From Akkermansiaceae bacterium (GTDB lineage Bacteria > Verrucomicrobiota > Verrucomicrobiia > Verrucomicrobiales > Akkermansiaceae), in the NCBI GenBank assembly GCA_903919975.1, contig CAIXKE010000064.1:1-64000 (forward strand): a stretch of 64,000 bases of DNA, given 5' to 3'. Of this stretch, positions 24,380 through 32,804 are shown one piece after another. Numbering within the stretch: the stretch's first letter is position 1; each line of letters opens with the position of its first letter. The notes below the pieces were generated by a model, which saw nothing but the letters and a program-made list of their open reading frames with translations, was not told where the DNA came from and made no database searches. Both the position numbers and the translations under genes were made by a program.

Positions 24380-25644
24380 GTCGGGAAATTGAAATATGGG
24401 CCGACTGGCGGGAACTGGGTGCCCCGATGCGGATGGGGCATCTTCGCTCCACACCCAGCCGTGGCAAGGAGGTGTTCTCGTTTTCCTACGATCAGGCCTG
24501 GCTTGACGCCGGGCATTCGCGGCAACTCGATCCCGACTTGCGGTTTTTCAGCGGTCCCCAGTATCTCAGTGCCACGGATCGCCCGAACTTCGGGATCTTC
24601 CTTGATTCGTCGCCCGACCGCTGGGGTCGCTTGCTGATGCAGCGACGCGAAGCGGCACAGGCGCGTGAGGTAGGGCGTTCCGCCCACCGGCTTCAGGAGA
24701 CCGATTATCTGCTTGGCGTGCATGACGAGCAGCGGACCGGTGCGCTCCGGTTCAAGGAACCTGCCAGAAGCGACGCGTGGCAGTGCGACGAGCCATGGAT
24801 GCGCACCCCGCCGTGGGCTTCGTTGCGAGAACTCGAACACGCCAGTTGGAAAATCCAGGACGAGTCCGCGAACGACGACCCGCACTACCTCGAATGGCTC
24901 AAGCTTCTGATGGCTCCGGGTTCCTCCCTTGGTGGCGCGCGACCGAAGGCCGGGGTCAAGGATCCCGGTGGCGACCTCTGGATCGCGAAGTTCCCCGGGC
25001 GATCCGATACTCGGGACATGGCCGCATGGGAGATGCTGGTCCATCAACTCGCCATGAAAGCCGGGCTTCAAGTTGCGGAGTCGAGTTTGCATGCATTTGG
25101 CCAAGAACACCGGACATTCCTGACACGGCGTTTCGACCGGGCTCCCGGCAGCGACGGACGGGAACGCATTCACTTCGCCTCAGCCATGACCTTGCTCGGG
25201 CATGCCGATGGAGATGGCTATGATACCGGCGCGAGTTATCTGGAACTGGTCGAGTTCATCGTCCGAAACGGAGCACGGCCGGCAGCGGACCTTGAGGAAT
25301 TGTGGCGCAGGATTGTCTTCTCCATCGCCGTCCACAACACGGACGATCATCTCCGAAACCACGGTTTCCTGCTCACGGACAGCGGGTGGGTTCTCTCGCC
25401 CGCTTTCGATCTGAATCCGGACCCCAGTGGCACCGGACTGAGTCTCAATATCTCCGAAACGGACAATGCGTTGAACTTCGATCTGGCGTTGGAGGTTTCG
25501 CCCTTCTTCCGTCTCAAACCAGCCGATGCGGAATCCATCCTGCAACAGGTCAAGCAAGCCGTGAAATCCTGGCAGAGCCATGCGAAGACACTTGGCATCG
25601 CGCGAGTGGAACTGGAGATCATGGCGACGGCGTTCGAGGCTTGA
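24376..25644 (+). CDS. hipA: HipA-like serine/threonine kinase toxin
   Basis: 422 residues, close to the usual HipA length. An N-terminal HipA domain (DWRELGAPMRMGHLR onward) is followed by the P-loop-like segment PGSSLGGARPKA (about 190), the kinase catalytic loop HNTDDHLRNHGF with Asp at 323, and a metal-binding AFDLNP block. HipA kinases phosphorylate glutamyl-tRNA synthetase or related targets and induce dormancy. All the key kinase residues I can place are present, so the toxin is likely intact. It is followed by a hairpin with a T run and then by a decayed ImmA/IrrE gene. Confidence 0.86.
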   Translation: MSREIEIWADWRELGAPMRMGHLRSTPSRGKEVFSFSYDQAWLDAGHSRQLDPDLRFFSGPQYLSATDRPNFGIFLDSSPDRWGRLLMQRREAAQAREVGRSAHRLQETDYLLGVHDEQRTGALRFKEPARSDAWQCDEPWMRTPPWASLRELEHASWKIQDESANDDPHYLEWLKLLMAPGSSLGGARPKAGVKDPGGDLWIAKFPGRSDTRDMAAWEMLVHQLAMKAGLQVAESSLHAFGQEHRTFLTRRFDRAPGSDGRERIHFASAMTLLGHADGDGYDTGASYLELVEFIVRNGARPAADLEELWRRIVFSIAVHNTDDHLRNHGFLLTDSGWVLSPAFDLNPDPSGTGLSLNISETDNALNFDLALEVSPFFRLKPADAESILQQVKQAVKSWQSHAKTLGIARVELEIMATAFEA

Positions 25645-25670
25645 TGCAAACTCGTTCGGCGATGGGAAGC

Positions 25671-25706
25671 ATGTGGGAAGCAAAGACCCGGACTTCCCAC
25701 ATTTTT
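25671..25706 (+). terminator. Intrinsic terminator after hipA
   Basis: ATGTGGGAAG and CTTCCCACAT form a perfect 10-bp stem around a 12-nt loop, followed directly by a run of T. It lies 27 bp after the hipA stop. Confidence 0.6.
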
Positions 25707-25838
25707 GGGAAGCGGATTTTTTTCCGTTAAAACGTTAAAATGGATTGGTGCTGGTTGATCGGGCGATGTTCCGACATCGCCTGTTTGGAATTGAATTCAA
25801 ACCAGCCAACACCATGAACTATCGCACAATACGCGCTT

Positions 25839-26240
25839 ATGGAAAATGGGCCGGAGTGGAAGCTGAACCGTCTTCGCTTCACTGTGGCCCATGAGTTGGC
25901 TCATTATTTTCTACACCGCGATCTTCCGAAGGCATCCCACTTCGCCAGCCTTCCGGATTTCACCAAGTGGACGGTGAGTTACGGAGGTCGCAAATAAACG
26001 GCGGAACAGGAAGCCAATGAGCTTGCCGGGCGTTTGCTCGTGCCTGAAACGCGGCTCGGTGATTTGTTCGACGGATTCGCCGGTCCTGCAGAAAGGCTGG
26101 TGCCCAACTTCATGGAAAGCGGCGAACTTCGCGACAAGTTCTCGCAGACGATTGCGCCTCGCTTCGGAGTCAATGCGCAGGTCATCGCGATCCGCTTGGA
26201 TCGGGACGGCATCTGGCCTGCGACCGGAGCGGTATACTGA
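25839..26240 (+). pseudogene. ImmA/IrrE-type metallopeptidase remnant with internal stop
   Basis: From ATG at 25839 the frame reads LNRLRFTVAHELAHYFLHRD, containing the HExxH zinc motif of ImmA/IrrE proteases. After GGRK there is a TAA at 25995-25997. The same frame then continues with TAEQEANELAGRLLVP, the conserved helix that normally follows, to a natural stop at 26240. The 5' part upstream of the HExxH segment is also too short for a complete protein. Such proteases often pair with an XRE regulator to control mobile elements or stress responses. Here the gene is dead unless the stop is bypassed. Confidence 0.72.
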
Positions 26241-26344
26241 GGCAACGAAGGAAGCTGTTCCAGGGCTGTGCGCGCCTATTCAGCAACCTGCCTTTTCCGG
26301 TTTCCCAGCGACGGTCACACAGGCGGATTCCGACCCAAACAGCA

Positions 26345-27160
26345 TCAATCAAGATTCGCGGCTTTTCCGGAGATGACGGCGAAGGCGTTGTGGTCGTGAA
26401 TGCTTTCTTGGTTCACGGCCTTGACGGTGAAGGAGGCGACGCGTGGATCCGCTAACAAAAGAGCGGCGGCGTTTCTAACGACGTCCTCGACAAATACCGG
26501 ATTGTCATAAGCCTGCATGGTGACATGGCGTTCATCGGTGCGTTTGAGCAAGGCATACACCGGCGCGGAGCCGGATTTCTCGGCGACTTCGATCAAGTCT
26601 TCGATGAGGATCAGTTCGCAGCCATTGCCCTTGCGTTTCGGGCGGACTTCCAGCGTCACGTAGCCGCGCTGATTGTGTGCGCCGTAGTCGCTGATTTCCT
26701 TGCTGCACGGGCAAAGTGTGGTGACGGGAACGGTGACGCGCAGCATGAGATCATCGTGCGTGCCATTCGATGTGCCCATGAAAACGCAGTCGCAACCGAC
26801 CTTCGCCGGCGCGCCGGAAACCGGGGCTTTTTTGGTGACAAAATACGTGAAAGCCACCTCGATGTGGGCTTCTTCGGCGTGGAGTTGTTGTTTTAGATCG
26901 TGGAGGATGTCAGGCAGCGTGCGCGAAGTGACTTCGCCTTCATGTTTGCTGAGCACTTCGAGGAAACGGCTCATGTGCGTGCCTTTGAATTGATGCGGCA
27001 AATGCACGGACATCGAGATCTTGGCCACCGTCGGAAACGGATTGCCGAGGTGGTCGGTCACTTGGATCGGATAGCGGAGATCCGAGACTCCGACTTGGTC
27101 GATGGCGATGCCGCGGGTGTCGGGTGTCGCTTGAATATCCGGAAGATTTTTGTTAGACAT
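26345..27160 (-). CDS. folE2: GTP cyclohydrolase FolE2
   Basis: 271 residues, typical FolE2 (COG1469) length. Conserved blocks include SVHLPHQFKGTHMSRF, the metal/catalytic Cys region VTTLCPCSKEISDYGAHNQRG, and the C-terminal ESIHDHNAFAVI. The enzyme converts GTP to dihydroneopterin triphosphate, the first step of both folate and queuosine synthesis. FolE2 is the form that does not depend strictly on zinc. The gene is last in the minus-strand queuosine operon and starts 3 bp after queD, so its product is probably channelled to QueD. Confidence 0.95.
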   Translation of the reverse strand: MSNKNLPDIQATPDTRGIAIDQVGVSDLRYPIQVTDHLGNPFPTVAKISMSVHLPHQFKGTHMSRFLEVLSKHEGEVTSRTLPDILHDLKQQLHAEEAHIEVAFTYFVTKKAPVSGAPAKVGCDCVFMGTSNGTHDDLMLRVTVPVTTLCPCSKEISDYGAHNQRGYVTLEVRPKRKGNGCELILIEDLIEVAEKSGSAPVYALLKRTDERHVTMQAYDNPVFVEDVVRNAAALLLADPRVASFTVKAVNQESIHDHNAFAVISGKAANLD

Positions 27161-27163
27161 GAT

Positions 27164-27622
27164 TCAGAGAGTGTGTTCGTATTCGGCCCAAGACGAGGTG
27201 GTTTCCCAAACGCGCACGCGGACCAGGCGGACGCCGGGAGCGAGGCGGTAGCGGGTGTCTTTGCGGGCGGCGTAGTCGATCAAGGATTGCGATGCGTGAT
27301 CGAAAATGGTGCGGGCCATGAGTTCGGTGGTCGGATCTTGGTTTTCGAAACCGATGACGCGATCGCCGTAGCGGGCTTTGAAATCAGCATAGGCTGGATC
27401 CGCCGTGTTCATGCAGAGGGCGTGATCAAAAGTATCGAGCCACTCGCCGACGGCTTCCTTGATGATTTTGAAATCGCAGACCATTTGGTTTTCATCGAGT
27501 TCATCCGCCTCGATGATGAATTCGACTTTGCGGGTGTGGCCATGGGGAAACCGGCACTTGTCCGGATGCTTGGTCAGCATGTGGCCGTTCTCGACCTCGA
27601 GGGATTTGCAGATGCGATACAT
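27164..27622 (-). CDS. queD: 6-carboxy-5,6,7,8-tetrahydropterin synthase QueD
   Basis: 152 residues of the PTPS/QueD family. Zinc and catalytic landmarks are visible: the ENGHMLTKHPDKCRFPHGHTRKVE block gives the first His, the catalytic Cys and the HGH pair; FDHALCMN and PTTELMARTIF follow as in QueD. The enzyme turns dihydroneopterin triphosphate into carboxytetrahydropterin on the way to 7-deazaguanine. It lies between folE2 and queC and is separated from queC by a 160-bp inverted-repeat unit. Confidence 0.92.
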   Translation of the reverse strand: MYRICKSLEVENGHMLTKHPDKCRFPHGHTRKVEFIIEADELDENQMVCDFKIIKEAVGEWLDTFDHALCMNTADPAYADFKARYGDRVIGFENQDPTTELMARTIFDHASQSLIDYAARKDTRYRLAPGVRLVRVRVWETTSSWAEYEHTL

Positions 27623-27639
27623 GGAATAGAAGATATTTT

Positions 27640-27799
27640 AACCGCAGATGAACGCAGATGGACGCAGATAAGAGGAATGGACTAAGAGGATGAAGTTCCG
27701 AGTGGAGGCCGCGTTCAAAACGGCAAACGCTGATCCGATCATCAGGGCTGCTTCTTTTTTGTATGAAAAATCAGTGTCCATCTGCGTTCATCTGCGGTT
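27640..27799. repeat. 160-bp unit bounded by a perfect 24-bp inverted repeat
   Basis: The left arm (27640-27663) begins AACCGCAGATGAACGCAG; its exact reverse complement forms the right arm (27776-27799). Each arm holds internal copies of GCAGATGAACGCAGAT-like text, which I know as a dispersed repeat in many environmental bacterial genomes. The right arm ends on the first base of the queC stop codon. The unit could fold as a long hairpin in the queC-queD transcript, or be a MITE-like insertion. Confidence 0.75.
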
Positions 27800-28494
27800 C
27801 ATTTCCTTTTTTCTTCACCCAATTCGGGCAGCGCGGGAGTTTGCTCATAGACTGTGGGATCGGGCAAGCCGGCGAGCATAAACGCTTCGCGGCGCTCGAC
27901 GCAGGTGCCGCAAGTGCCGCAGTGGATGGCGCCACCTTTGTAGCATGACCAAGTCTCGGCGAAGTCGATGCCGAGCTCGTTCCCACGACGCGCGATGGCG
28001 GTTTTATCCATCGAGATAAATGGCCGGAGGAGTTGGAGATTCGCATAGGTGCCCGCCGCCATCGCCTCACCCATGGCGCGCATGAAGGGCTCCCGGCAGT
28101 CGGGGTAGATCGCGTGATCGCCGGAATGGGCGGCGATGACCACGCCTGACGCGTCGGTGCTTTCGGCGTAGCCGGTGGCGATGGCGAGCATGATGCCATT
28201 GCGGAATGGCACGACGGTTTGTTGCATGGAGGCCTCGGCGTAGTGGCCGTCCGGGATCGCGCCGCCGGAGCGGAGGAGGTCGGATTTGAAGAGCCGATCC
28301 ATGAAATCGAGCGTGATTGTGTGGTGCGGGATGCCATGACGCTCGGCATGGAGTTTGGCGAAAGGGATTTCGCGGGCGTTGTGTTTTGCGCCGTAGTCGA
28401 ACGAAAGACAAGATGTCACCTCATGGGTGCGCAGGGCATCGTGGAGCACAGTCACCGAGTCCATGCCGCCGCTGAGGAGGACGCAAACCTTCAT
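27799..28494 (-). CDS. queC: 7-cyano-7-deazaguanine synthase QueC
   Basis: 231 residues. The N-terminal PP-loop is VLLSGGMDSVT; a conserved VPFRNGIMLAIATGYAES and AAHSGDHAIYPDCR follow. The C-terminal zinc site is CYKGGAIHCGTCGTCVER with four Cys. QueC makes preQ0 from carboxydeazaguanine using ATP and ammonia. It overlaps queF by 4 bp and is followed by the inverted-repeat unit. queE, which supplies its substrate, is not in the window. Confidence 0.95.
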   Translation of the reverse strand: MKVCVLLSGGMDSVTVLHDALRTHEVTSCLSFDYGAKHNAREIPFAKLHAERHGIPHHTITLDFMDRLFKSDLLRSGGAIPDGHYAEASMQQTVVPFRNGIMLAIATGYAESTDASGVVIAAHSGDHAIYPDCREPFMRAMGEAMAAGTYANLQLLRPFISMDKTAIARRGNELGIDFAETWSCYKGGAIHCGTCGTCVERREAFMLAGLPDPTVYEQTPALPELGEEKRK

Positions 28495-28910
28495 GAGGGC
28501 TCGGGATAGGTGGCCTCGGTGGTGAGTTGGATGCCACCGCGTGGGGCGAACTCACCGCGGACGACGAGTTCCTGTGGTTTCATGATGCGGACGAGGTCGT
28601 CGAGAATGCGGTTGACGATTTCCTCGTTGAAGGCGGGTTGGTTGCGGAACGATGCGAGGTAAAACTTGAGGCTTTTGGTTTCCACACAAGTCTCGCCGGG
28701 AACGTAACGGATCAATATGCGGGCGCTGTCTGGCTGGCCGGTGACCGGGCAGAGCGATGAAAATTCCGGGCAATTGAGCGTGATCCAGTATTTCCGGCCA
28801 GGCCGTTGGTTTGGGAAAACCTCGAGCTGCGCCTCTTCGGGACACGAAGGGAGTCGGGTTTCGGGTTTTCCAAGTAGGGAAAGATTCTTGAGGTCCTCGC
28901 GTTCGGCCAT
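28491..28910 (-). CDS. queF: NADPH-dependent 7-cyano-7-deazaguanine reductase QueF
   Basis: 139 residues from the ATG at 28910 (MAEREDLKN), the usual short type I QueF. The active-site Cys is in CPEFSSLCPVTGQPD, and the NADPH/substrate motif ETKSLKFYLASFRN follows. A C-terminal RGEFAPRGGI block closes the fold. It reduces preQ0 to preQ1. It is the first gene of the operon; I looked for a preQ1 riboswitch upstream and saw none with the known consensus. Confidence 0.93.
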   Translation of the reverse strand: MAEREDLKNLSLLGKPETRLPSCPEEAQLEVFPNQRPGRKYWITLNCPEFSSLCPVTGQPDSARILIRYVPGETCVETKSLKFYLASFRNQPAFNEEIVNRILDDLVRIMKPQELVVRGEFAPRGGIQLTTEATYPEPS

Positions 28911-29016
28911 GCGGGATTCTTGAAATCCAGACCAGAAGGTCGATCCGATTTTTTCACGATGAGAAATCGCGCGTGCTCCGCCTTGCAAGGGCGCTTGCCG
29001 CATGGCATGTCCGAGC

Positions 29017-29859
29017 ATGCGTTTCACGGTTCTGATTCCCATGGTTTTTCTGCTGTGTCACTGCACGCCGGCCCGGGAAATAGCAGCCTCGCCAAAGCTC
29101 TTGGCGGTCCCGCTTCCCGTGAAAATTGCCCCCGCAGCGGAGCTTTCGGCGGCCTCGGAAATCCCGGTGGTATCGGCGAAATCAGCGGAAATCGCCAATC
29201 AAACGGTTTCCGGAATTCTTTTTGAGGGAGTGGCGTTTGATTCGCGCAGTCACCGGTTGGTGGTGGTGGATCAGGCGGGTGGGCTAGGTTCGCGGTTTGC
29301 GGATGCGGCGAGTGCGGGTCGCTCGCTCAGCGGGCATGCCGCCGCAAATGCCGGTTTTTTCACACCGGAGGGTGCGCCGCTGGGTTTGGTGATTTCCAAA
29401 GGAAACCGAGCCGGCGCATGGAATTCCGGATCCTCACTCGGCAGCGGCGTTTGGCACGCGGACTCATCCGGTAAATCCGCTATCAGTCGCCGCGAACATC
29501 TAGGCCGCCCTGCGGCATCCGCCATGCGGGAACTCATCCAGGCCGGACCGATGCTCATCGAAAATGGCGCGGGTGTTTCCGGACTCGATGCCACCAAACC
29601 CAGCATCCGCACTATGATTCTGTGGGATGGTGGGACCTGCTGGTGGCTCGGTCGGTCGTCGATCTGCACGCTGGCGGACCTCGGGACCGCGCTCGCGCAA
29701 TTCCAGCCTGCGGGCTGGAAAGTCCGCCATGCGCTCAATCTCGATGGCGGCCGCTCGGCCGATTTTTGGGTTTCCGATGCCATTCAGGGCGGCCCGCTGG
29801 TCAGGCGCAACGCATGGAACCGCCCGGTGCGGAATTTCCTCGTCCTCGTGCCTCGCTGA
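29017..29859 (+). CDS. Phosphodiester glycosidase-like (NAGPA/DUF2233) lipoprotein
   Basis: About 280 residues from ATG 29017 (an ATG at 29002 is also in frame). The N-terminus is a lipoprotein signal with a lipobox ending FLLCHC. The C-terminal two thirds match the phosphodiester glycosidase/NAGPA fold: AAANAGFFTPEGAPLGLVIS, AGPMLIENG and ALNLDGGRSADFWV, where the DGG segment is the family hallmark. Family members cleave GlcNAc-phosphodiesters or cap sugars in the envelope. The gene starts divergently from queF with about 100 bp between. Substrate unknown. Confidence 0.78.
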   Translation: MRFTVLIPMVFLLCHCTPAREIAASPKLLAVPLPVKIAPAAELSAASEIPVVSAKSAEIANQTVSGILFEGVAFDSRSHRLVVVDQAGGLGSRFADAASAGRSLSGHAAANAGFFTPEGAPLGLVISKGNRAGAWNSGSSLGSGVWHADSSGKSAISRREHLGRPAASAMRELIQAGPMLIENGAGVSGLDATKPSIRTMILWDGGTCWWLGRSSICTLADLGTALAQFQPAGWKVRHALNLDGGRSADFWVSDAIQGGPLVRRNAWNRPVRNFLVLVPR

Positions 29860-29941
29860 ACCGGCACCCCGGTGACAATTTTGTCAAAAACCAAAGATCG
29901 ACAGAAAGTCACGAAGTGTTATATTAAGATCCTCATCCCCC

Positions 29942-30310
29942 ATGAACTGCATGCTACGGACTCTACATGGACTCCTGATTTTCGCGAGCTTGGCTCTGGT
30001 TTCTTGCGCCACGCTTAAATCGGCAGGCAATAGTTCGGTCGCGGCGATGAAAAATTCCGCTTCGGTTGCGATGAATTCAGTGTCCGGTCTACCCCTGGTC
30101 TACCGACTTCCCGGCCAAGGACCCAAGGTTGTCGAAGTCCGCGAAAAAGACCTCAAGGAAATGCCGACCGGCCAAGAACTCGCGAAAGTGCACCAAAAAC
30201 GCAGGAGCGGTTTTTGGATTTTCGGCGGTCCGATCGATTTTGAGGAGCCCACACTTCCGCAACCTGGTTCCGATCTCGATGGTAGCCTGTTGCCGCCTAG
30301 AATGCCCTGA
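29942..30310 (+). CDS. Small lipoprotein of unknown function
   Basis: 122 residues with a lipoprotein signal (lipobox LVSC at about residues 19-22), then a Ser/Ala-rich stretch (KSAGNSSVAAMKNSASVAMNSVSG) and a basic-acidic region. The C-terminus is Pro-rich. It has no recognised domain. It is followed about 60 bp later by a D,D-carboxypeptidase that is also a predicted lipoprotein, so both may act on the envelope. Confidence 0.65.
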   Translation: MNCMLRTLHGLLIFASLALVSCATLKSAGNSSVAAMKNSASVAMNSVSGLPLVYRLPGQGPKVVEVREKDLKEMPTGQELAKVHQKRRSGFWIFGGPIDFEEPTLPQPGSDLDGSLLPPRMP

Positions 30311-30368
30311 TTTTCTAATCGTCGATTCGCGGCTTGATCCTTGGGTTTGCATGCCGATCATTCCGCCC

Positions 30369-31283
30369 ATGTCCAGAAAGCTCTGCACACGCTTCGCCGC
30401 GCTCGCCTTTACCATAATTCTCATCACTTCTTGTGGTGGGAATCCTCCGCCAAGGATTACTCCGCGAGGAGACGCCTACCGCCAGCCGGTCAGCCGCAAC
30501 CCGGAACCCGTGCGCGTCGCCGTCATTCCAAAAACGCCGCCGCCAGCCATTAAAGGTGAGAGCGCCATCGTGGTGGATGTCGAAAGTGGCCGGGTGCTCT
30601 ATGCGAAAAACGCCGATCAACCGCGCGCGGTGGCCAGCACCCAAAAAATCATCACCGCCCTCTGCGTCTTGGACGCCGGGAACATCGACAAGGCCGTGAC
30701 CATCAGTAGCAGCGATGGTGCCTGCCAACCCACCAAGCTCGGACTGAAACCCGGCGAAGTTTACACCCGCCGCGAACTCCTCAAAGTCCTTATGGTCAAA
30801 AGCGCCAATGATGTCGGCCGGTCGCTCGCTCGCGATGTCGGAGGCGATCAGGAATCGTTCGCCGGGATCATGAATCGCAAAAGCGTATCCCTCGGTATGC
30901 GCAACTCGAATTTCAAAAACCCGCACGGCCTCACGGAGCCCGGCCAATATTCGACCGCGCGTGACATGGCCATCGCTGCTCGTGCTGTCTATCGCAGTCC
31001 GCTGCTCCACTCATTCACCTCTACCAAGTCCTTCAATTTCCGTTTCAATAATGGCCAGACACGTCTGCTAGAAAATACCAACAAGGTGCTCAAAACCTTA
31101 CCATATTGCGATGGTCTGAAAACCGGCACCACCGATGCATCAGGCCGTTGCCTCATTTCCAGTGGTGCGCTCAATGGCCGTTCGGTGATCGTCGTAGTCC
31201 TCAAATCCAATACACCTAACATTTGGACGGACTCCACCAAGCTCCTCCGCTGGGCACTCGAACGCCCGCCCGCCGGCGCATGA
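30369..31283 (+). CDS. D-alanyl-D-alanine carboxypeptidase family protein (S11)
   Basis: 304 residues from ATG 30369 (30351 is an alternative). The N-terminus is a lipoprotein signal (FTIILITSCGG). All three penicillin-binding motifs are present: STQK with Ser at about residue 90, SAN in VKSANDVG, and KTG in DGLKTGTT. The fold ends soon after, without a beta-rich C-terminal domain, so this is a short DacA/PBP5-like enzyme. It trims the terminal D-Ala of peptidoglycan peptides and is probably tethered to the inner leaflet or the outer membrane by its lipid. Confidence 0.88.
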   Translation: MSRKLCTRFAALAFTIILITSCGGNPPPRITPRGDAYRQPVSRNPEPVRVAVIPKTPPPAIKGESAIVVDVESGRVLYAKNADQPRAVASTQKIITALCVLDAGNIDKAVTISSSDGACQPTKLGLKPGEVYTRRELLKVLMVKSANDVGRSLARDVGGDQESFAGIMNRKSVSLGMRNSNFKNPHGLTEPGQYSTARDMAIAARAVYRSPLLHSFTSTKSFNFRFNNGQTRLLENTNKVLKTLPYCDGLKTGTTDASGRCLISSGALNGRSVIVVVLKSNTPNIWTDSTKLLRWALERPPAGA

Positions 31284-31493
31284 GCCATGGCCCTGTTTTT
31301 TATCCATATGTTTCGATATCTCTCTAATGCGGTCGGTCCCCATCCGCAAGGAGCGGCGGAACATGTCCGCCGTGTCCATGGAAAGCCAATGCAAAGTGCA
31401 TCTGCTCGACTCATGGTCGCCTCATGGTCGTGGGCGAACACGTTTCGCCCCTCCTTGGTCCAGTCGCCGCCAATTTGTATATAAAATCAGGTC

Positions 31494-32657
31494 ATGGCCA
31501 GTCCCACCGAAGAACTCCGGAAACTGCGGGCCGAAGGATTGCTGCGCACCCTGACGCCCCTCGACTCCCCGGCCGGACCGCGCGTCACCCGCGATGGCCG
31601 CGAGCTATGGAATTTCGCTTCTAACGATTACCTTGGTCTCGCCCGGCACCCGGAGATCGAAGCCGCAGTCATCGAGGGCGTTCAACGATTTGGAGCGGGA
31701 GCCGCCGCCTCGCGTTTGGTTTGCGGCACGCTGCAACCTCACAAATTGCTGGAAGATGCGCTCGCCGCGGCCAAAAAAACCGAAGCGGCCCTGACCTTTT
31801 CCTCGGGCTTCGCCACTTCCCTAGGTGTCATCCCCGCGGTCGTCGGGAAAGCTGATTTTGTCATTCTCGACAAACTCTCACACGCCTGCCTTGTGGATGC
31901 CGCTCGTCTATCAGGAGCCACCATCCGGATTTTCCCGCACAATGACATGGCCAAGCTGGAGCGGCTGCTCACCGGCATCCGCGCCAAGTCTCCCCAAGCC
32001 CGGATTCTCGTCGCCACCGAGTCGGTCTTCAGCATGGACGGAGATCTCTGTCCGCTCGCCGAAATCGTCGTGCTCGTGGAAAAATATGACGCTCTTTTAT
32101 TGCTAGACGAAGCCCATGGCTTCGGAGTGCTCGGGGATTCCGGCATGGGCCTCGCCGAGCGCGAGGGGCTGCAACGCCGCGTTACCTTCCAAATGGGCAC
32201 TCTCAGCAAGGCCGTCGGGCTCTCCGGCGGATACGTCGCCGCCACGCGCGAGTGGATTGACCTGCTCACCAACCGCGCCCGCTCATTTATTTACTCCACT
32301 GCTCCGCCGCCCGCGCTGGCCCACGCCGCACTCGCGTCACTTGAACTCATCCGCTCGGAAGAAGGGAAAAAACTCCGGCAGCGGATGCAGGAAAATATCG
32401 CCTGCATCAGCCGGTCCTCCACTCCGATCCTGCCCGTCATCCAAGGTTCTAACGAAGCTGCCCTTGCAGCCTCCGTCGCTCTCGCCGATGCGGGTTTCCT
32501 CGTTCCCGCCATCCGCTTTCCCACCGTTCCCCGCGGCACCGCGCGCCTGCGAATCAGCCTCTCCGCCAGCCACCCGCTGGAGGCCGTCTCGGCACTGGCT
32601 CTGACAGATATCCTGGCATCTGTCGGAATTTCGGACAGTTCTCGTGAACGCGCGTGA
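31494..32657 (+). CDS. bioF: 8-amino-7-oxononanoate synthase
   Basis: 387 residues, standard BioF size. PLP-dependent aminotransferase class II motifs: FASNDYLGLA, SRLVCGT, DKLSHACLVDAA, ESVFSMDGD, LLDEAHGFGVLG, and GTLSKAVGLSGGY with the Schiff-base Lys at about 239. BioF condenses pimeloyl-ACP with alanine, the first committed step of biotin ring synthesis. No other bio gene is adjacent. A related 2-amino-3-ketobutyrate ligase is possible but the motifs fit BioF better. Confidence 0.85.
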   Translation: MASPTEELRKLRAEGLLRTLTPLDSPAGPRVTRDGRELWNFASNDYLGLARHPEIEAAVIEGVQRFGAGAAASRLVCGTLQPHKLLEDALAAAKKTEAALTFSSGFATSLGVIPAVVGKADFVILDKLSHACLVDAARLSGATIRIFPHNDMAKLERLLTGIRAKSPQARILVATESVFSMDGDLCPLAEIVVLVEKYDALLLLDEAHGFGVLGDSGMGLAEREGLQRRVTFQMGTLSKAVGLSGGYVAATREWIDLLTNRARSFIYSTAPPPALAHAALASLELIRSEEGKKLRQRMQENIACISRSSTPILPVIQGSNEAALAASVALADAGFLVPAIRFPTVPRGTARLRISLSASHPLEAVSALALTDILASVGISDSSRERA

Positions 32658-32700
32658 ATCTATTTGGCTTCGGGCGGAGGCGCCCGGTTCACTGTGGCGC

Positions 32701-32717
32701 GGGCATCCTGCCCGCTG
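32701..32717. repeat. GCGGGCA/TGCCCGC hairpin downstream of bioF
   Basis: GCGGGCA (32701-32707) and TGCCCGC (32711-32717) form a 7-bp stem with a 3-nt loop inside the text TGGCGCGGGCATCCTGCC, a motif I know as dispersed in verrucomicrobial and related genomes. It lies between the convergent bioF and RND genes and may serve as a bidirectional terminator. Confidence 0.4.
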
Positions 32718-32804
32718 CCATTCTTCTACCCGATCTGATTGATCTTTACCTGATCGAAGAATGTCTGAGTCTGCCCGAAAATTCGAATTCTAATGGCGTA
32801 TCGA

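Noticed and set aside
28911-29001. preQ1 riboswitch upstream of queF
   Set aside because: I looked for the conserved A-rich tail and the CUAGC-type stem and found neither in the 90 bp before the start.
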